Assembly (NCBI RefSeq): GCF_000003815.2
Contig: NC_049979.1
Coordinates: 30,572,859 to 30,615,279, forward strand
DNA: 42,421 bases
Source: Branchiostoma floridae
Taxonomy: Eukaryota > Chordata > Leptocardii > Amphioxiformes > Branchiostomatidae
Direction: 5' to 3'
Each line of letters starts with the position of its first letter. Positions within the stretch are counted from its first letter, which is position 1. Below the pieces are notes generated by a model that did no database searches, was not told the origin of the DNA, and worked only from the letters and a program-made list of their open reading frames with translations. The position numbers and the translations under genes are program-made. This document shows, in pieces, positions 31,820 through 42,366 of the stretch.

Positions 31820-32134
31820 GTATATTTGTGTCGGAAAACTGATCCTAATTGCAGCCGCCATATACTCATATGTCTTAAGAAATACAGTGACAAGCTAAAC
31901 ATAATGCATAATTCGAACATACTAAGAAACCAAAACGTGTCGGTAGAGCAACCAACAGCATCATACGAAGTTCCCGACTTAAAATATGTTCTCTACAAAA
32001 TACTACTCCGTGTTCCCAGAAGCTCCGTCAACGCCGCGGTATGGGGAGAACTAGGAGCTTTCCCATTATACATTGACACCCAGACTAATCTAATAAAATA
32101 TTGGCTCAGGCTGCAGAACATGTCTAATGACAGG
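31820..32134 (+). pseudogene. Family X LINE copy 2, left part
   Basis: The frame reads CRKTDPNCSRHILICLKKYS, then NILRNQNVSVEQPTASYEV, then LLRVPRSSVNAAVWGELGAF, PLYIDTQTNLIKYWLRL, NMSNDR. It is collinear with 3230-3550 of copy 1. It starts within the embedded ORF1-like domain, so the copy is 5'-truncated there. The match stops at about 32134, where copy 1 continues as NDRIVKKAYNEA; the continuation is found at 37579 beyond the inserted LINE. Confidence 0.82.
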
Positions 32135-32766
32135 TTCCTGTCACAGGAGCGGACGGTTCTTGCGACCAGTGCGACCAGGACGTGTTTCCCAGTCGTCTTA
32201 TGCCCCGCATGCCGGCTGGTTAGGTCAAGTTTGATTGTGGATAGTTTCCGAGACTGTGGAGACCACCTCGGTGTGTGAACTTTGTTTGTATGTCTGGACT
32301 TGTCTGAGATACGGACGTTTTTCAACCGCCGAACCCCTCCATCGGTCTCCCCTCGGTCACGCGGGGACCCACCCCGCCTGGCTCACGCGTGGAAGGACCG
32401 GGCTGCGGTTTACCTCCGGATCGATCCACCAGACCTTCGAGGACGCTTATCTCGCTCAAAGTATTAGTCTCACAGGTCAGTGTCGCATTCTACACGTATT
32501 CTGCTTGGTTAATTTCAAGTCTTGATTCCACTGAAACCTGTAAAGTGTGTCGCCACCACCCCTTAAACTAAGGGTGGCATCTCCCAGCTGTCAAGGCAGG
32601 ATCCCATCCCCTTGTTAGTAGGGTGAGGCACGCGGACTCGGCTGTCAAGACCCCTCGTTAGCGGAGTGAAGCACGCGGACGCACGGTCAGGCTAGCCCCA
32701 TCTGGGAGCGGTTTCTATAGTAACCGCCAAGTGTCTGGTTTTTCCCGCCAAACACTAAGTCTGAAG

Positions 32767-34141
32767 ATGCCTACCGTGTCTAAATTCACCAGGCAGCGCA
32801 GTGTTAAGGTTACATTTCTCCAGGTCGAAGATGCCCAGTTTAGTGATGCCATTGAACTGTTGAAAAAACATGGGGTAAACCCACTGACCGACATCGTGGG
32901 AATACAACGGAGAACAAGGGGAGTATGTGAGATCACCTTCAAGTCCCAATCATCCCTCGCCAAAGTGAGCCCTCGACTTACATCTGACAGTGCAGTTGAT
33001 GTCGAGTTGTACGGCTCCGGGTTGACAAGGATAACAGCCTTTGGCATACCTGTTGAAATGGATGATAACTTTATCCGCCATCGGCTCAGAGAGTTTGGTA
33101 CTGTAGAGGACAGCCGTTTCCTTACCTATGCGAACCAAGGTTTCCCTGAAATCCTGACCGGTACTAGGCAGTATCGTATGAAGATCACAAAGCACATCCC
33201 GAATTCTATCCGTATCGGCAGTGAACTTGTGACCTTTAGGTACAACGGACAGCCGAGGATCTGTCACCGCTGTGGCAGTGACGAGCATTTTGTCGCCGCT
33301 TGTACAGCCGTTAAGTGCACCCGCTGTTTTGAGATTGGTCATTTAGCCACCGATTGTGACCAAGACATCAAATGTAACATCTGTGGAGGGGAAGGTCACT
33401 CTGCAAGGTCGTGCCAACTAAGCTTTGCAAACAGGCTGAACGTCACCACTAGCTGGGCCAAGACCACCCCTACACAGCCGAACGACAAGAGTGTAATGAA
33501 ACCAGTTACACCTGGTGAAAACGAGTATACCAGTCAGAGTTCAGTACAGGACAACACACCGACAGTCCCTAAGGTGGTGGTGAGTACGGCTGAGCCCCAA
33601 AACGGAGTGGTGAGTACGCCTGAGCCCCCAAACGAAGTGGTGAGTACGCCTGAGTCCCCAAACGGGGTGGTGAGTACGCCTGAGTCCCAAGACGGGGGTA
33701 AAAGAGCCGCCAGGCGGTGAGACTGACATGGAGGATGCAGAGGACTTGGTCACCAGCCAAACTGACGGCCTCCTTCTCAAATTAGACGACTCAGGGGATA
33801 TCAGCGCCGAATACGAAACAGACGAAGAGAGTGTCAACAAACGACCTCTCCCTTCAAGCCAGAGCGACTCCGATGACTCGGACACCTCTGCAAGACGAAC
33901 CGGAAAGGCAACTGGTAAAAAGATAAAGAAAGACGCAGATGCAAGTCCTAGCGAGTCTGACGACTCGGACACCTCTGCAAGACGAAACGGCAGGGCAGTT
34001 GAAAAAAAGTCTAAAAAAGATGCAGACGAGAAGGGGACAACTAAAACGCTCCCTTCTCCTGGTAAAGCCTTAGTGTCTTACAAGACCAAAGTTGTCCCTT
34101 CATCTTCCTTACGGAAGAAAGGTAGGAAGGGTCCTAAGTAA
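32767..34141 (+). pseudogene. ORF1 (zinc-knuckle nucleic-acid-binding protein) of the CR1/Jockey-type LINE
   Basis: The ATG at 32767 (MPTVSKFTRQRSVKVTF) is preferred to the upstream GTG at 32731. An RRM-like N-terminal half leads to three perfect C-x2-C-x4-H-x4-C knuckles at residues about 166-216 (CHRCGSDEHFVAAC, CTRCFEIGHLATDC, CNICGGEGHSARSC). A 10-residue repeat follows, then a frameshift at about 33690, after which the second frame (to 34141) carries an acidic, Ser-rich tail with two SDDSDTSARR copies and a Lys-rich end. The frame after the shift is open well upstream of 33728, so ORF1 was one protein of about 455 residues. Role: binding the LINE RNA. Confidence 0.85.
33571..33690 (+). 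repeat. Coding minisatellite, 4 x 30 bp
   Basis: Four 30-bp units begin at 33571, 33601, 33631 and 33661, with the core gtggtgagtacgcctgag, encoding VVSTPE(P/S)PN(G/E) decapeptides in ORF1. The frameshift that ends the first ORF1 frame lies at or just after the last unit, so slippage in the array may have caused it. Confidence 0.9.
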
Positions 34142-34149
34142 CTGACATT

Positions 34150-37100
34150 ATGTTCGACAATCCTTTGACAACGATTTGGTTATTTCTCCTCGTCGCTTTG
34201 TCATTGCGAATAGGTACAGACATTGTAACAACCGGATCCACCTATCTTAACCCACCTATGGATCCCACACAACAAAATATCAGACACCCTGATACTGCTT
34301 CAGACATGACGGAACTGTTGCTGAACCCAAACTCGAAAAACTTACTGACCATGGTACATCTCAATGCTCGAAGTTTACTACCCAAGATTGAAGAACTCAG
34401 GTCTTTGGTATCCACGATGAAGTTCAGTGTTCTATGCATAACTGAGACTTGGCTAAGTAGTGAAATTGTTGACCGTGATATCGAACTGGAAGGGTACCAG
34501 GTGTACCGGAAAGACAGGAATAGACATGGAGGTGGCGTCATGATGTATGTCAGTGATTCTCTGTACACGAGAAGACGTGGTGATCTTGAGAATGACGAGA
34601 TAGAATCTATCTGGTGTGATGTGACCAAAGCCAATACCAATCTCTTAATCAATTGTTCATATCGCCCGCCATCAGCAGATGACACATTCTTTGACCTATT
34701 CGAAACTCAGATTCAGAAAGCAACGGACCAAGCACATGCAGTTAAAGTGATCCTCGGAGATTTCAATGCAAAGAACAGCAACTGGCTTAACAGCAACACA
34801 ACTGACAACCCGGGACGTCAACTTGACAACATTTTCATGAACCATGGTCTAGAACAGGTGCTTCACGAACCGACCCGTGGGAGGAACTTGTTGGACCTGA
34901 TTGTGACCTCCCATCCAGTAATGTGTCACCAAACGGGCACCTTAGCTCCCCTTGGTGACTCTGATCATCTTGCAACAGCAACTGCGCTCAACCTAAAGGC
35001 AAACCACCACAGCGGAAAACGCCTCGTCTGGTTGTATAGCAAAGCGAACATTGAACCCTTCACCAACACATTGCAGCCGCCCCCTGGGATATCAACCACG
35101 TTTTTGACTCCATGGACGACATCTGGGATTCATGGTACAACATGTTCATTGTCATATGCAAACAACACGTCCCTCACAAGTTTGTCTCTACCACTAGGAC
35201 AGCAAAGCCCTGGATACATTCTAACAAAGAGATCAAATTAGCTATCCGTAGAAAACACCGCCTACACTCCAGAGCGAAACGGATAAATACTGAGGTAACG
35301 TGGGCCACCTACAGAAGACAAAGAAATCTAGTGACTGCACTCACAAGAAGGGCCGAGTCAGCTTACATTGAGGAACTCGTGAATGATGTGGAGACTGGCA
35401 ACACCAGGCGATTCTTCACATATGCTAAATCTGCTCTGGGAAATACCTCAACGGGTATCCCAGCTCTTAAAGTCGGTTCAGCCATACTGGAGACTCCGGA
35501 AGAAAAGGCTAATGCCCTGAACAATTTCTTCATAAACCAGACTGATCTTCCCGCTAGGAATGACCCAGCTCCAACATTCCACCCGACAACTGTCCCGGGA
35601 ACAGTCTTGGATTCTGTTCAGCTGTCAGTTGAGGAAGTACGACAACAACTACGTTCTCTGAAAGTCGGAAAGTCATGTGGACCCGACGAAATATCCCCCA
35701 GGCTCTTACGCCTAGTAGCAGATCCGATCTCAGCTCCTCTAACCTGCCTGTATAACAAATCTCTCCAACTCGGGCAGGTACCTTCGGAATGGAAAAAAGC
35801 TAACGTAACCCCCATTCACAAAGCCGGTAGCCGCCACGTCTCAAACAACTACAGGCCTATATCACTACTGAGCGCAGTGTCAAAGGTTATGGAAACCCTG
35901 GTGAACAAGCGACTAATTGCCCATATAAATCCGATACTGACTGACCACCAAAGCGGATTTAGACCACTTGACAACACCGCACTGCAGCTGTGCCGACTAA
36001 TGGAGGAATGGACCGACGCCATGGATAGAGGACAAATTGTAGGCTGCGTATTTCTTGACCTCCGAAAGGCCTTTGACAAGGTCTGGCACGCAGGACTTCT
36101 TGCTAAATTAAAAGCATACGGGATTAATGGCCCCATGCTCAACTGGTTCACCAGCTATCTCTCCGATAGACGACAACGTGTCGTCATTCAGGGAGTAGGC
36201 TCCGAATGGAAGTCTCCATTAGCCGGAGTGCCGCAAGGATCCGTCATCGGACTGACACTTTTTATACTTTACATCAACGATCTGGCCACTAGCCTTACAC
36301 AGTGTCAAACAAACCTATTTGCCGACGATACATCACTGTCTTCTTGCCACCGCTCTATCGACAGCGTAGTCGCATCACTAAACAGTGAGTTGACCTCTGT
36401 GTCAACCTGGCTCTCAAAATGGAAACTAGAGGCTAATATAGACAAGTGCAAAGTCATGTTTATTACGTCTCGCGCCCTTCCACGATCGATTCCTCCTGTG
36501 ATCCTAGGAGGAACTGTTTTACAGGTTGTCACCAGTCATAAACACCTAGGCGTCACTGTCACAAATACCCTGTCCTGGTCAACACACGTAGAGATCATCT
36601 CAACAAAGGCTAGGCGATCATCCGGACTACTATGTGCTCTACGGAAGAAGATTCCGAAGAATCTACTTCTCAGGCTATACACTATGATCACAAGACCAAG
36701 TCTAGAGTATGCTGACATTGTCTGGGCCGGCCTTACCAAACGTGACCAAAAGATCCTGGAATCTGTCCAGTACCAAACTACCAGGATTATCAGTGGCCAC
36801 TTCGGACTACCGTACCCTTCATACGAACGTCTCTACTCCGAACTATCCCTACCGTCACTACAGTACCGACGCAAGTTCCACACGGCAGTAACCATGTACA
36901 AACTGTTGAATGGACGTTGCCCCCCACACCTGCAAAGTCTGCTTCCTCATGCACGAGCGTCTGCTATCGACTCCCGCTACCCCCTAAGAAACAGTGAACA
37001 TTTGACTACTCCTGCATACAAGACTACACGATCTCAGAGAACATTTGTTAGCAGAGCAATTTCCCTCTGGAACTCTCTCCCCAGTAGTACCCGTACAGCT

Positions 37101-37169
37101 AGCACCATCAGCTCCTTCAAAAATAGACTGCGCACATCGCCTGATAACAAATACTCTGTAAACGCTTGA
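34150..37169 (+). pseudogene. ORF2 (endonuclease-reverse transcriptase) of the CR1/Jockey-type LINE
   Basis: ATG at 34150, 8 bp after the ORF1 stop. A hydrophobic N-terminal stretch (TIWLFLLVALSL) precedes the APE-type endonuclease: VHLNARSLLPKIEEL, ITETWL, RHGGGVMMYV, YRPPS, GDFNAKNSNW, LIVTS and GDSDHL. One base is missing at about 35070-35076, after which the frame ending at 37169 continues. The RT has SCGPDEISPRLL, YRPISLLSAVSKVME, HQSGFRP, FLDLRKAFDKVWH, GVPQGSVIG and catalytic FADD at 36318-36329, then KCKVMF, HLGV and RPSLEYADIVW. The C-terminus reads LSLPSLQYRR then SLWNSLP. In the usual GVPQGSVLGP motif, LGP is IGL here. With one frameshift repaired it would be complete. Confidence 0.9.
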
Positions 37170-37578
37170 TAAAGTATTTCATAGTTTCCTAATAGTCATT
37201 GTATTACTGATAGTAGCTATTGATGGCAACAACTACTGTTCCTACTGAACGATCTGCACTGTAGTACGTATACATTATAGCGTTCAAACGTGTTAATCGC
37301 TGACTAACTAGCCTTATATAGATAACCGAGTAATATCATTTGTATCATAGACTGACATTCTAGATCGTACGACTGCTAGTCAAACTGTAAACACGGATCA
37401 CCTCTGTAGTCAAAGTTACATGTATCGTTAATCCTGTTGTATACTGTATACTATTGTATAACGTATATTGTAATGTTACCAGGGCTAGCCCTTGATAATA
37501 GCCTCAGGCTAGTTGGGTAGCCCTGGCTGTATTTCTCATGATTATACAGCCGAATAAATCAAATCAAATCAAATCAAA
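37170..37578 (+). other. 3'UTR of the CR1/Jockey-type LINE with stem-loops and (AAATC)n tail
   Basis: CCAGGGCTA (37479-37487) pairs with TAGCCCTGG (37518-37526), and GGCTGTAT pairs with ATACAGCC just after it. The (AAATC) repeats at 37556-37576 end the element. Such 3' hairpins plus a short repeat tail are what the RT of CR1-type LINEs recognises to start reverse transcription; this role is from family knowledge. Confidence 0.75.
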
Positions 37579-38410
37579 CTGTGAAAAAATCACGACGTAT
37601 CTGTCGAAGGACACCAAGATTGGGCTGCACATGTTCAAGATATGCTAAGGCGACATAGATTCCGAAATATTTGGATCAACCAAATACTGTTGACGCAAAT
37701 ATTTTGGAAACACATTCAAAGAACGCATGAAGGACACATTCCTCTTTGAATGGAAACAAAAAATAAGAAACAACAATAAACTCAAAGCGTATTCTAAAAT
37801 AAAATCTCAGTTCGTTATAGAAACTACCTCTTATTCAAAACAAAAATTTTGTGAACAGCATTACCAAACTGATAATAAGCGCACGCTGCTTCGAAATCGA
37901 TAAAGGTCGTCAACATAATACCAAAATATCAGAGACTATGTCCTTCATGTCAAGATGACACTAGCATTGAAGATGAGTATCATTTCATTATGACTTGTCC
38001 TACATACAATGAAGAGAGACAGATGTCAATGCGATCAATCACATGTAAGTCCAATGTATGTCTACCACTCACATGTGATGACACCTTCAATATACTTTTA
38101 TCATGTCATGATTCCATATCTATCCACCTAGGTCAATACAATTATCACGCCATGCAACAAAGAAACGGTACCATTCATATATAACGTTTGACAAATATTA
38201 TGTCGCTAATAGCATAGAAGTACATGTACTCAATCTGATGTATGTTATAGTTCCCTTTATTCCCGCAGATTGCACTCAGTGTAGCTCATAGTATTGTAGT
38301 AACTGGAATTGTTGTGATATAACGTATATGTTAGACTGTACATTTTGTTGTCTATACATTTCCCTACATTGTCACTGATACAACTATTGCACAATGAACC
38401 ATTGTCCTAG
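37579..38410 (+). pseudogene. Family X LINE copy 2, right part
   Basis: Continues copy 2 after the inserted LINE: VKKS, then in a shifted frame DWAAHVQDMLRRHRFRNIW (compare DWVIHVRDTLCRHGFQNIW in copy 1), FLFEWKQKI, and the C-terminal knuckle CPSCQD then IEDEYHFIMTCPTY and LGQYNYHAMQQRN. Several frameshifts. The 3'UTR to about 38410 (actattgcacaatgaac) corresponds to ttgttgtgcaataaac of copy 1. Where copy 1 has a TGA (3728-3730), this copy has a Lys codon. Confidence 0.82.
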
Positions 38411-40414
38411 TTTGTATTTTTGGGGCATTACCCTAGTATTATATATATTAAGCTAAAACCATGTGTATTTTGTGTATCTTTAATAGAAATGCCACTAACC
38501 TAAGCTTAGTGTACCAGCAAAACTTGTCAATCAAAATACAGGAAATAGTCTTTCAGAGGGTTTAGATTAGACACGTGCTTGCCTCCGGACCCTCCTAGTA
38601 GGGGGTTTGATTATACAACATTTCCGCCCCGACTAAAAACTGGTGCCGCCGCCTCTGCACCTAGAGACTGTATTGCAGGTTCCTTTTTGCCTTGCCGCGC
38701 CAGCGGCAAGGCCTTACGCTCTTTTTTTTCCATGGTTGGATGGATCCATGGTTCAACCTGTTAACCCAGCCCTTCCAAAGCCCCTTCCAATGGCCCTTCA
38801 TTCCTTGTTGAGTTTCATGGCTTAGTTTAACAATGGTACATTCCAGGCGAGTAAAAAAACGGTCTTCTAGACGCATGTTACTGTATGTGGTCCAGCGTAA
38901 TAAATCTACGCTTTAACTCACCATGTTTATATAAAGATATATCACAAATTCCATCAGAAGGAACTTAATTTGTAATAAAAAATAATGCAAATTTATTGTG
39001 GGTCAAAAAGTTTTACAAAACCTGTTTAATGTGCCAATAATTCATCTGACATAAATTATGATAATGAGGTAAAACACTCGGGCATTTTCGCTGCATTTCC
39101 TACTGCAGTTGCTAGGTGTCGCTCTTAGCCAGGTAAGTACATTTAGTCCTTTTAAAGACATTTGTGACTATGAATGTCCTTGATAGAGCTTGTATTGTGT
39201 GAAAAGAAGATTTGGGACTGGATTGGCACCTGGAGAAGTCACCAAAGCTTTCCGTATGTAGGAACTTGGGTGGGAGGGGGGCGACATGTGGAACTCGGAA
39301 TTTTTTAAGCGTAGAATCTATTCAAACTTACCAAAATAACATAAAATACGCGGCAAGGCACAGCTTTTTTAAAAAGAATTTCTTGTTTAATCTCCTTGGT
39401 GTCACTATCTCGTTGTCGCGGGTTTCATTAGCCTCACAGAATCCCAAACCTGGATGTTAGGTGGGTCGATTTAGTCAAGCAAAAGTAATAGGCTAAAAGT
39501 TGGCAAAATATGAAGTGCTATTTGTGTGATGAAGACTAGTATCTGATAGAATTATTTCCAGATCGTTGATATCGACTGTGTTGCCGTCGCCATTATTTGA
39601 TTCCTTTCGCTTAAATTTAAAAGTCGTTTTTCAGCATTCCAGAAATTCCAGAATACATATCTTTCTTAGTATCAGCAAGATGTAAACTAAGTAAGCACTC
39701 AAGTCGGCACAAAAAGTTTGGAATATCAACTTCGATTGATCATATTTCCGTTGTTTCTGCATCAATTTCATTGTATTACATATCAATAGAAAGCTTGTTT
39801 TCTTTTCAGTGGTATCAAACTCATCATCATTGTAAACTCATGGAACACGCACTAGGCCTGCCTACTTGAGTGGGTCCCACAAAAAAGTGCCAAAATTCCC
39901 CAGCTTCTGTTCAACACTATCGTCTTGTTCGTATGTTTGCGGGTGACAATGATTCAATCAATCCCCTTTTTACGTCATTTTTTGTATACAGAATATCCTA
40001 GTTTATTTTATAACATATGAGCAGAGTATCTTATGATTGAAGATTCATAGAATGAGCACCAGTCCTACAGGGGGTCACAAAAACCAAGTGTCGAAATGAC
40101 CATACTCAAGTCAAACACTCCGTCCAGCTCATTTTCTTCCGTCGGTATTGACTTGTGAATAAATGCAAAGTGAAAAAAGCAGAATATGTCAATCAAAGCC
40201 TTATCTTTATTCAAGCAAATAATTTTAACCAAGAGGTGTTCAATCGAGTACTGCCCTTACGTAAGTCTTGTAATTCTTTGGTAACGTTCAAATTCAAGTA
40301 AAAACCTGTTCATATTTGTATCATGTGAACAATTATGTGCAATATTTTTTTTAAATGTGGTAACCTTCAAGTTAAAGATGTGATAGGAGGTGATATATTT
40401 ATGTTTTTTTTATA
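38411..40414. other. Non-coding stretch, probable intron or flank of RRM2
   Basis: 38528-38569 is the diverged array unit also seen at 31371-31817. Beyond it I see no repeat with clear ends and no RRM2 exon. A 24-bp segment (39109-39132) has an ideal acceptor (tttcctactgcag) and an ideal donor (gtaagtac) and would encode LLGVALSQ in its only open frame; it could be a microexon or chance. Two stretches near 39830-39960 and 40040-40150 resemble each other weakly (caaaaaa-gtgccaaaat, gttcaacact), suggesting old duplication. Confidence 0.4.
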
Positions 40415-41360
40415 TGTAGACTTATTTCTTAAAGATGTTATTTCTGGTTAAAAGATGCTTCTCTAGAGGTCTGCTTTATTTGGTCAATACTTTGCCAAAG
40501 TGTAAGGAAGCAACAGACACTCACATATCAAGCTCACACACACACACACAACAACCTGATGTGATGCTCCTTGAGAAGTAATTTGAGAAAAAGTGAGCCA
40601 GCAACTATTCGCCTAGATGAGATTACTGAAAGCATTTTTCCCTTGACATGATAAGAGAAATTATCGGTGAGTAATCTTCTCCAATCCATAGACAACTGGC
40701 AGCTAGGTCTAGCCGGCTATTGTAGTGTACCTCCAGCAGATGTTACCGTTTTGGGGCCTTTTTGTTCAAAGTGTTGGGCTTTCTATCTTGTATTGTTTTC
40801 TTCCTGTCTGTTTGGCTGGCGGACACAAAGTCAACTGTACAGAATGTAAAGCCCAACAAGAAGGCCCAGAAACACGTCAAAAACCGCAAAAACCTCTGAT
40901 TGGGGAGAAATAGTAGCGCTGTAAGTAGCAATTCACATGTTGATTTTGGGGCCCGGAAGGAGGGTAAGGTATATATAGCTCAGCGGTGAAAGGGATCCCA
41001 TAAGCAAATGGCTCTATGTTTATATGAGCTCTTACTGGCAATGTATTTAATGACATTAAAGAGCTAGAGATGAAATATATATATTTTTTTAATTGAAGGC
41101 TTAGATATCAAAGAGATTATTTCAGGTTAATACTTTTCTGCTTTATTTGAGCAATAGTTTGCCCAAATTAAGAGAAACAGCAGACAACAAACACAAAGCT
41201 CGCACATGTACAGCAACCTGATGCCACCAGATAAGTTGATACAAAGTGAGTCAGCAACGATTCTCTTAGATTAGTGAAAGCAATATTTCCTTGGCGTGAT
41301 AAGAGACATTATAGGTAAGTAATGTTCTTCCAACCACCGCCAACTGACAGGTCTAGACAT
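40415..41360 (+). repeat. Diverged tandem duplication, ~670-bp period
   Basis: 40415-40710 and 41095-41360 align throughout: ctgctttatttg, caatactttgcc or caatagtttgcc, agcaacagacac or agcagacaacaa, cagcaac, catgataagagaaattat or cgtgataagagacattat, then g(g/t)gagtaat or gtaagtaat, and a(c)caactg. Each copy contains a donor-like g|gt(g/a)agtaat. The interval between (40711-41094) includes a low-complexity stretch and no gene. Confidence 0.65.
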
Positions 41361-41705
41361 GTTAGTGTACTTACATCAAATATACTTACTCACTTACTCC
41401 GGAGCAATTTTTTTTTTACTCCGGAGCAGTGTTTTTACTCCGGAGCAACACGTATAGTTACTCCAAAGCAATATTTCACTGCATGTACATATAGACGGTA
41501 TATGTTCCTACTTACATGACAAATATACTTACTTACAACAAATATACTTACTCACTTACTCCGGTTTTTACTCCGGATCAGTTGTTTATTTATTCCGGCG
41601 CAGTGTTTTTACTCCGGAGCAGTGTTTTTACTCCGGAGCAACATGTATAGTTACTCCAAAGCAATATTTCACTGCATGTACATATAGATGGTATATGTTC
41701 GTAAG
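41361..41705 (+). repeat. CTCCGGAG minisatellite in two ~190-bp blocks
   Basis: Units of the type TTTTTACTCCGGAGCAGTG, each with the palindrome CTCCGGAG, recur in two larger blocks (about 41361-41512 and 41545-41700). Both blocks end with agttactccaaagcaatatt, cactgcatgtacatatag and ggtatatgttc. The second block runs directly into the RRM2 exon. Confidence 0.8.
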
Positions 41706-42026
41706 CCTAATGAGGAGCGCATTCACCAGAGTATCGACAATGCCGTTAAGATTGAGCAAGAGTTCCTGACGGAAGCTCTTCCTGTGAAGCTGATTGGGAT
41801 GAATCAAGACCTGATGAAACAGTACATCGAGTTTGTCGCAGATAGGCTGTTGGGAGAACTCATGTGCAGTAAGCTTTACAACAGCGAGAACCCCTTTGAC
41901 TTCATGGAGAACATTTCTCTGGAGGGAAAGACCAACTTCTTTGAGAAGAAGGTGGGGGAGTATCAGAAGATGGGGGTGATGTCTTCCTCTGAACAGCAGA
42001 AGTTCACGTTGGATGCTGAATTTTAA
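41688..42026 (+). CDS. RRM2: Ribonucleotide-diphosphate reductase small subunit, terminal exon
   Basis: The C-terminal 112 codons or fewer of the R2 subunit, which carries the diiron-tyrosyl radical for dNTP synthesis and pairs with R1 in the cytosol. Clear family sequence: [51 protein letters not shown] and the C-terminal FTLDAEF that docks into R1 (vertebrates have FTLDADF). The iron-ligand region lies upstream and is absent from this exon; no other RRM2 exon is seen in the window. Homology begins at VRKPNEER, within or next to the minisatellite. Acceptors could be catatag| at 41687 or gttcgtaag| at 41705; neither has a good pyrimidine tract. TAA at 42024-42026. Confidence 0.93.
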   Translation: MVYVRKPNEERIHQSIDNAVKIEQEFLTEALPVKLIGMNQDLMKQYIEFVADRLLGELMCSKLYNSENPFDFMENISLEGKTNFFEKKVGEYQKMGVMSSSEQQKFTLDAEF

Positions 42027-42034
42027 AAGTAGAG

Positions 42035-42040
42035 AATAAA
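42035..42040 (+). promoter_or_regulatory. Poly(A) signal AATAAA of RRM2
   Basis: A canonical AATAAA lies only 8 bp after the stop codon, followed by a T/GT-rich stretch (gttgtcatgtttgtttattt at about 42063-42082) suited to cleavage. If used, the 3'UTR would be only about 30-40 nt. Confidence 0.6.
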
Positions 42041-42245
42041 AGAACGGAAAAATCAGACGGTCGTTGTCATGTTTGTTTATTTTTTACTTTGTGACGTAGA
42101 GACTTCACCAGGCCAAATAAGGGCATGTCATTCACGATTGGGGAGGTTCATTTGGGGTGGGGGTGGGGTTGTCATAATTACCTTGGTTTCACCCCTGCTC
42201 AGATCTAAGGAAATACCAATTCCCCTAGATTTTGCCGTCATAACA

Positions 42246-42366
42246 TGACCTCTGACCTGCTCCTGAAGAAATTATATCTAACCTGCGTCTGAATAAATCA
42301 TATTTGACCTCTGACCTGCTCCGCCTGAATAAATAAATAATATCAGTAGGCGATGACCTCTGACCT
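42246..42366 (-). promoter_or_regulatory. Three perfect DR1 nuclear-receptor half-site pairs
   Basis: TGACCTCTGACCT occurs at 42246-42258, 42305-42317 and 42354-42366. The reverse complement is AGGTCAGAGGTCA, an ideal direct repeat spaced by one base, the site type bound by HNF4, COUP-TF, RXR and PPAR. Each is followed by TGC and a gcctgaataa-like block, so the array is a small tandem repeat in the RRM2 3' flank. Binding is inferred from motif only. Confidence 0.65.

Larger units (their letters stand above)
32135..37578 (+). mobile_element. Nearly full-length CR1/Jockey-type LINE
   Basis: A 5.44-kb element with a GC-rich 5'UTR (32135-32766), ORF1, ORF2, a 3'UTR and a short microsatellite tail (AAATC)n at about 37556-37576. 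It splits family X copy 2 between the codons for NDR and VKK. There is little or no target duplication (perhaps CTGT), common for CR1-type elements. Each ORF has one apparent frameshift and no nonsense mutations, so it is a young insertion. Three CCHC knuckles in ORF1 and the APE endonuclease plus RT with FADD place it in the Jockey/CR1/L2 assemblage; finer placement needs a tree. Confidence 0.9.

Noticed and set aside
33541-33972. 143-codon minus-strand frame with repeated SPPRLGTQAY-like peptide
   Set aside because: Antisense shadow of the ORF1 minisatellite and Ser-rich tail.
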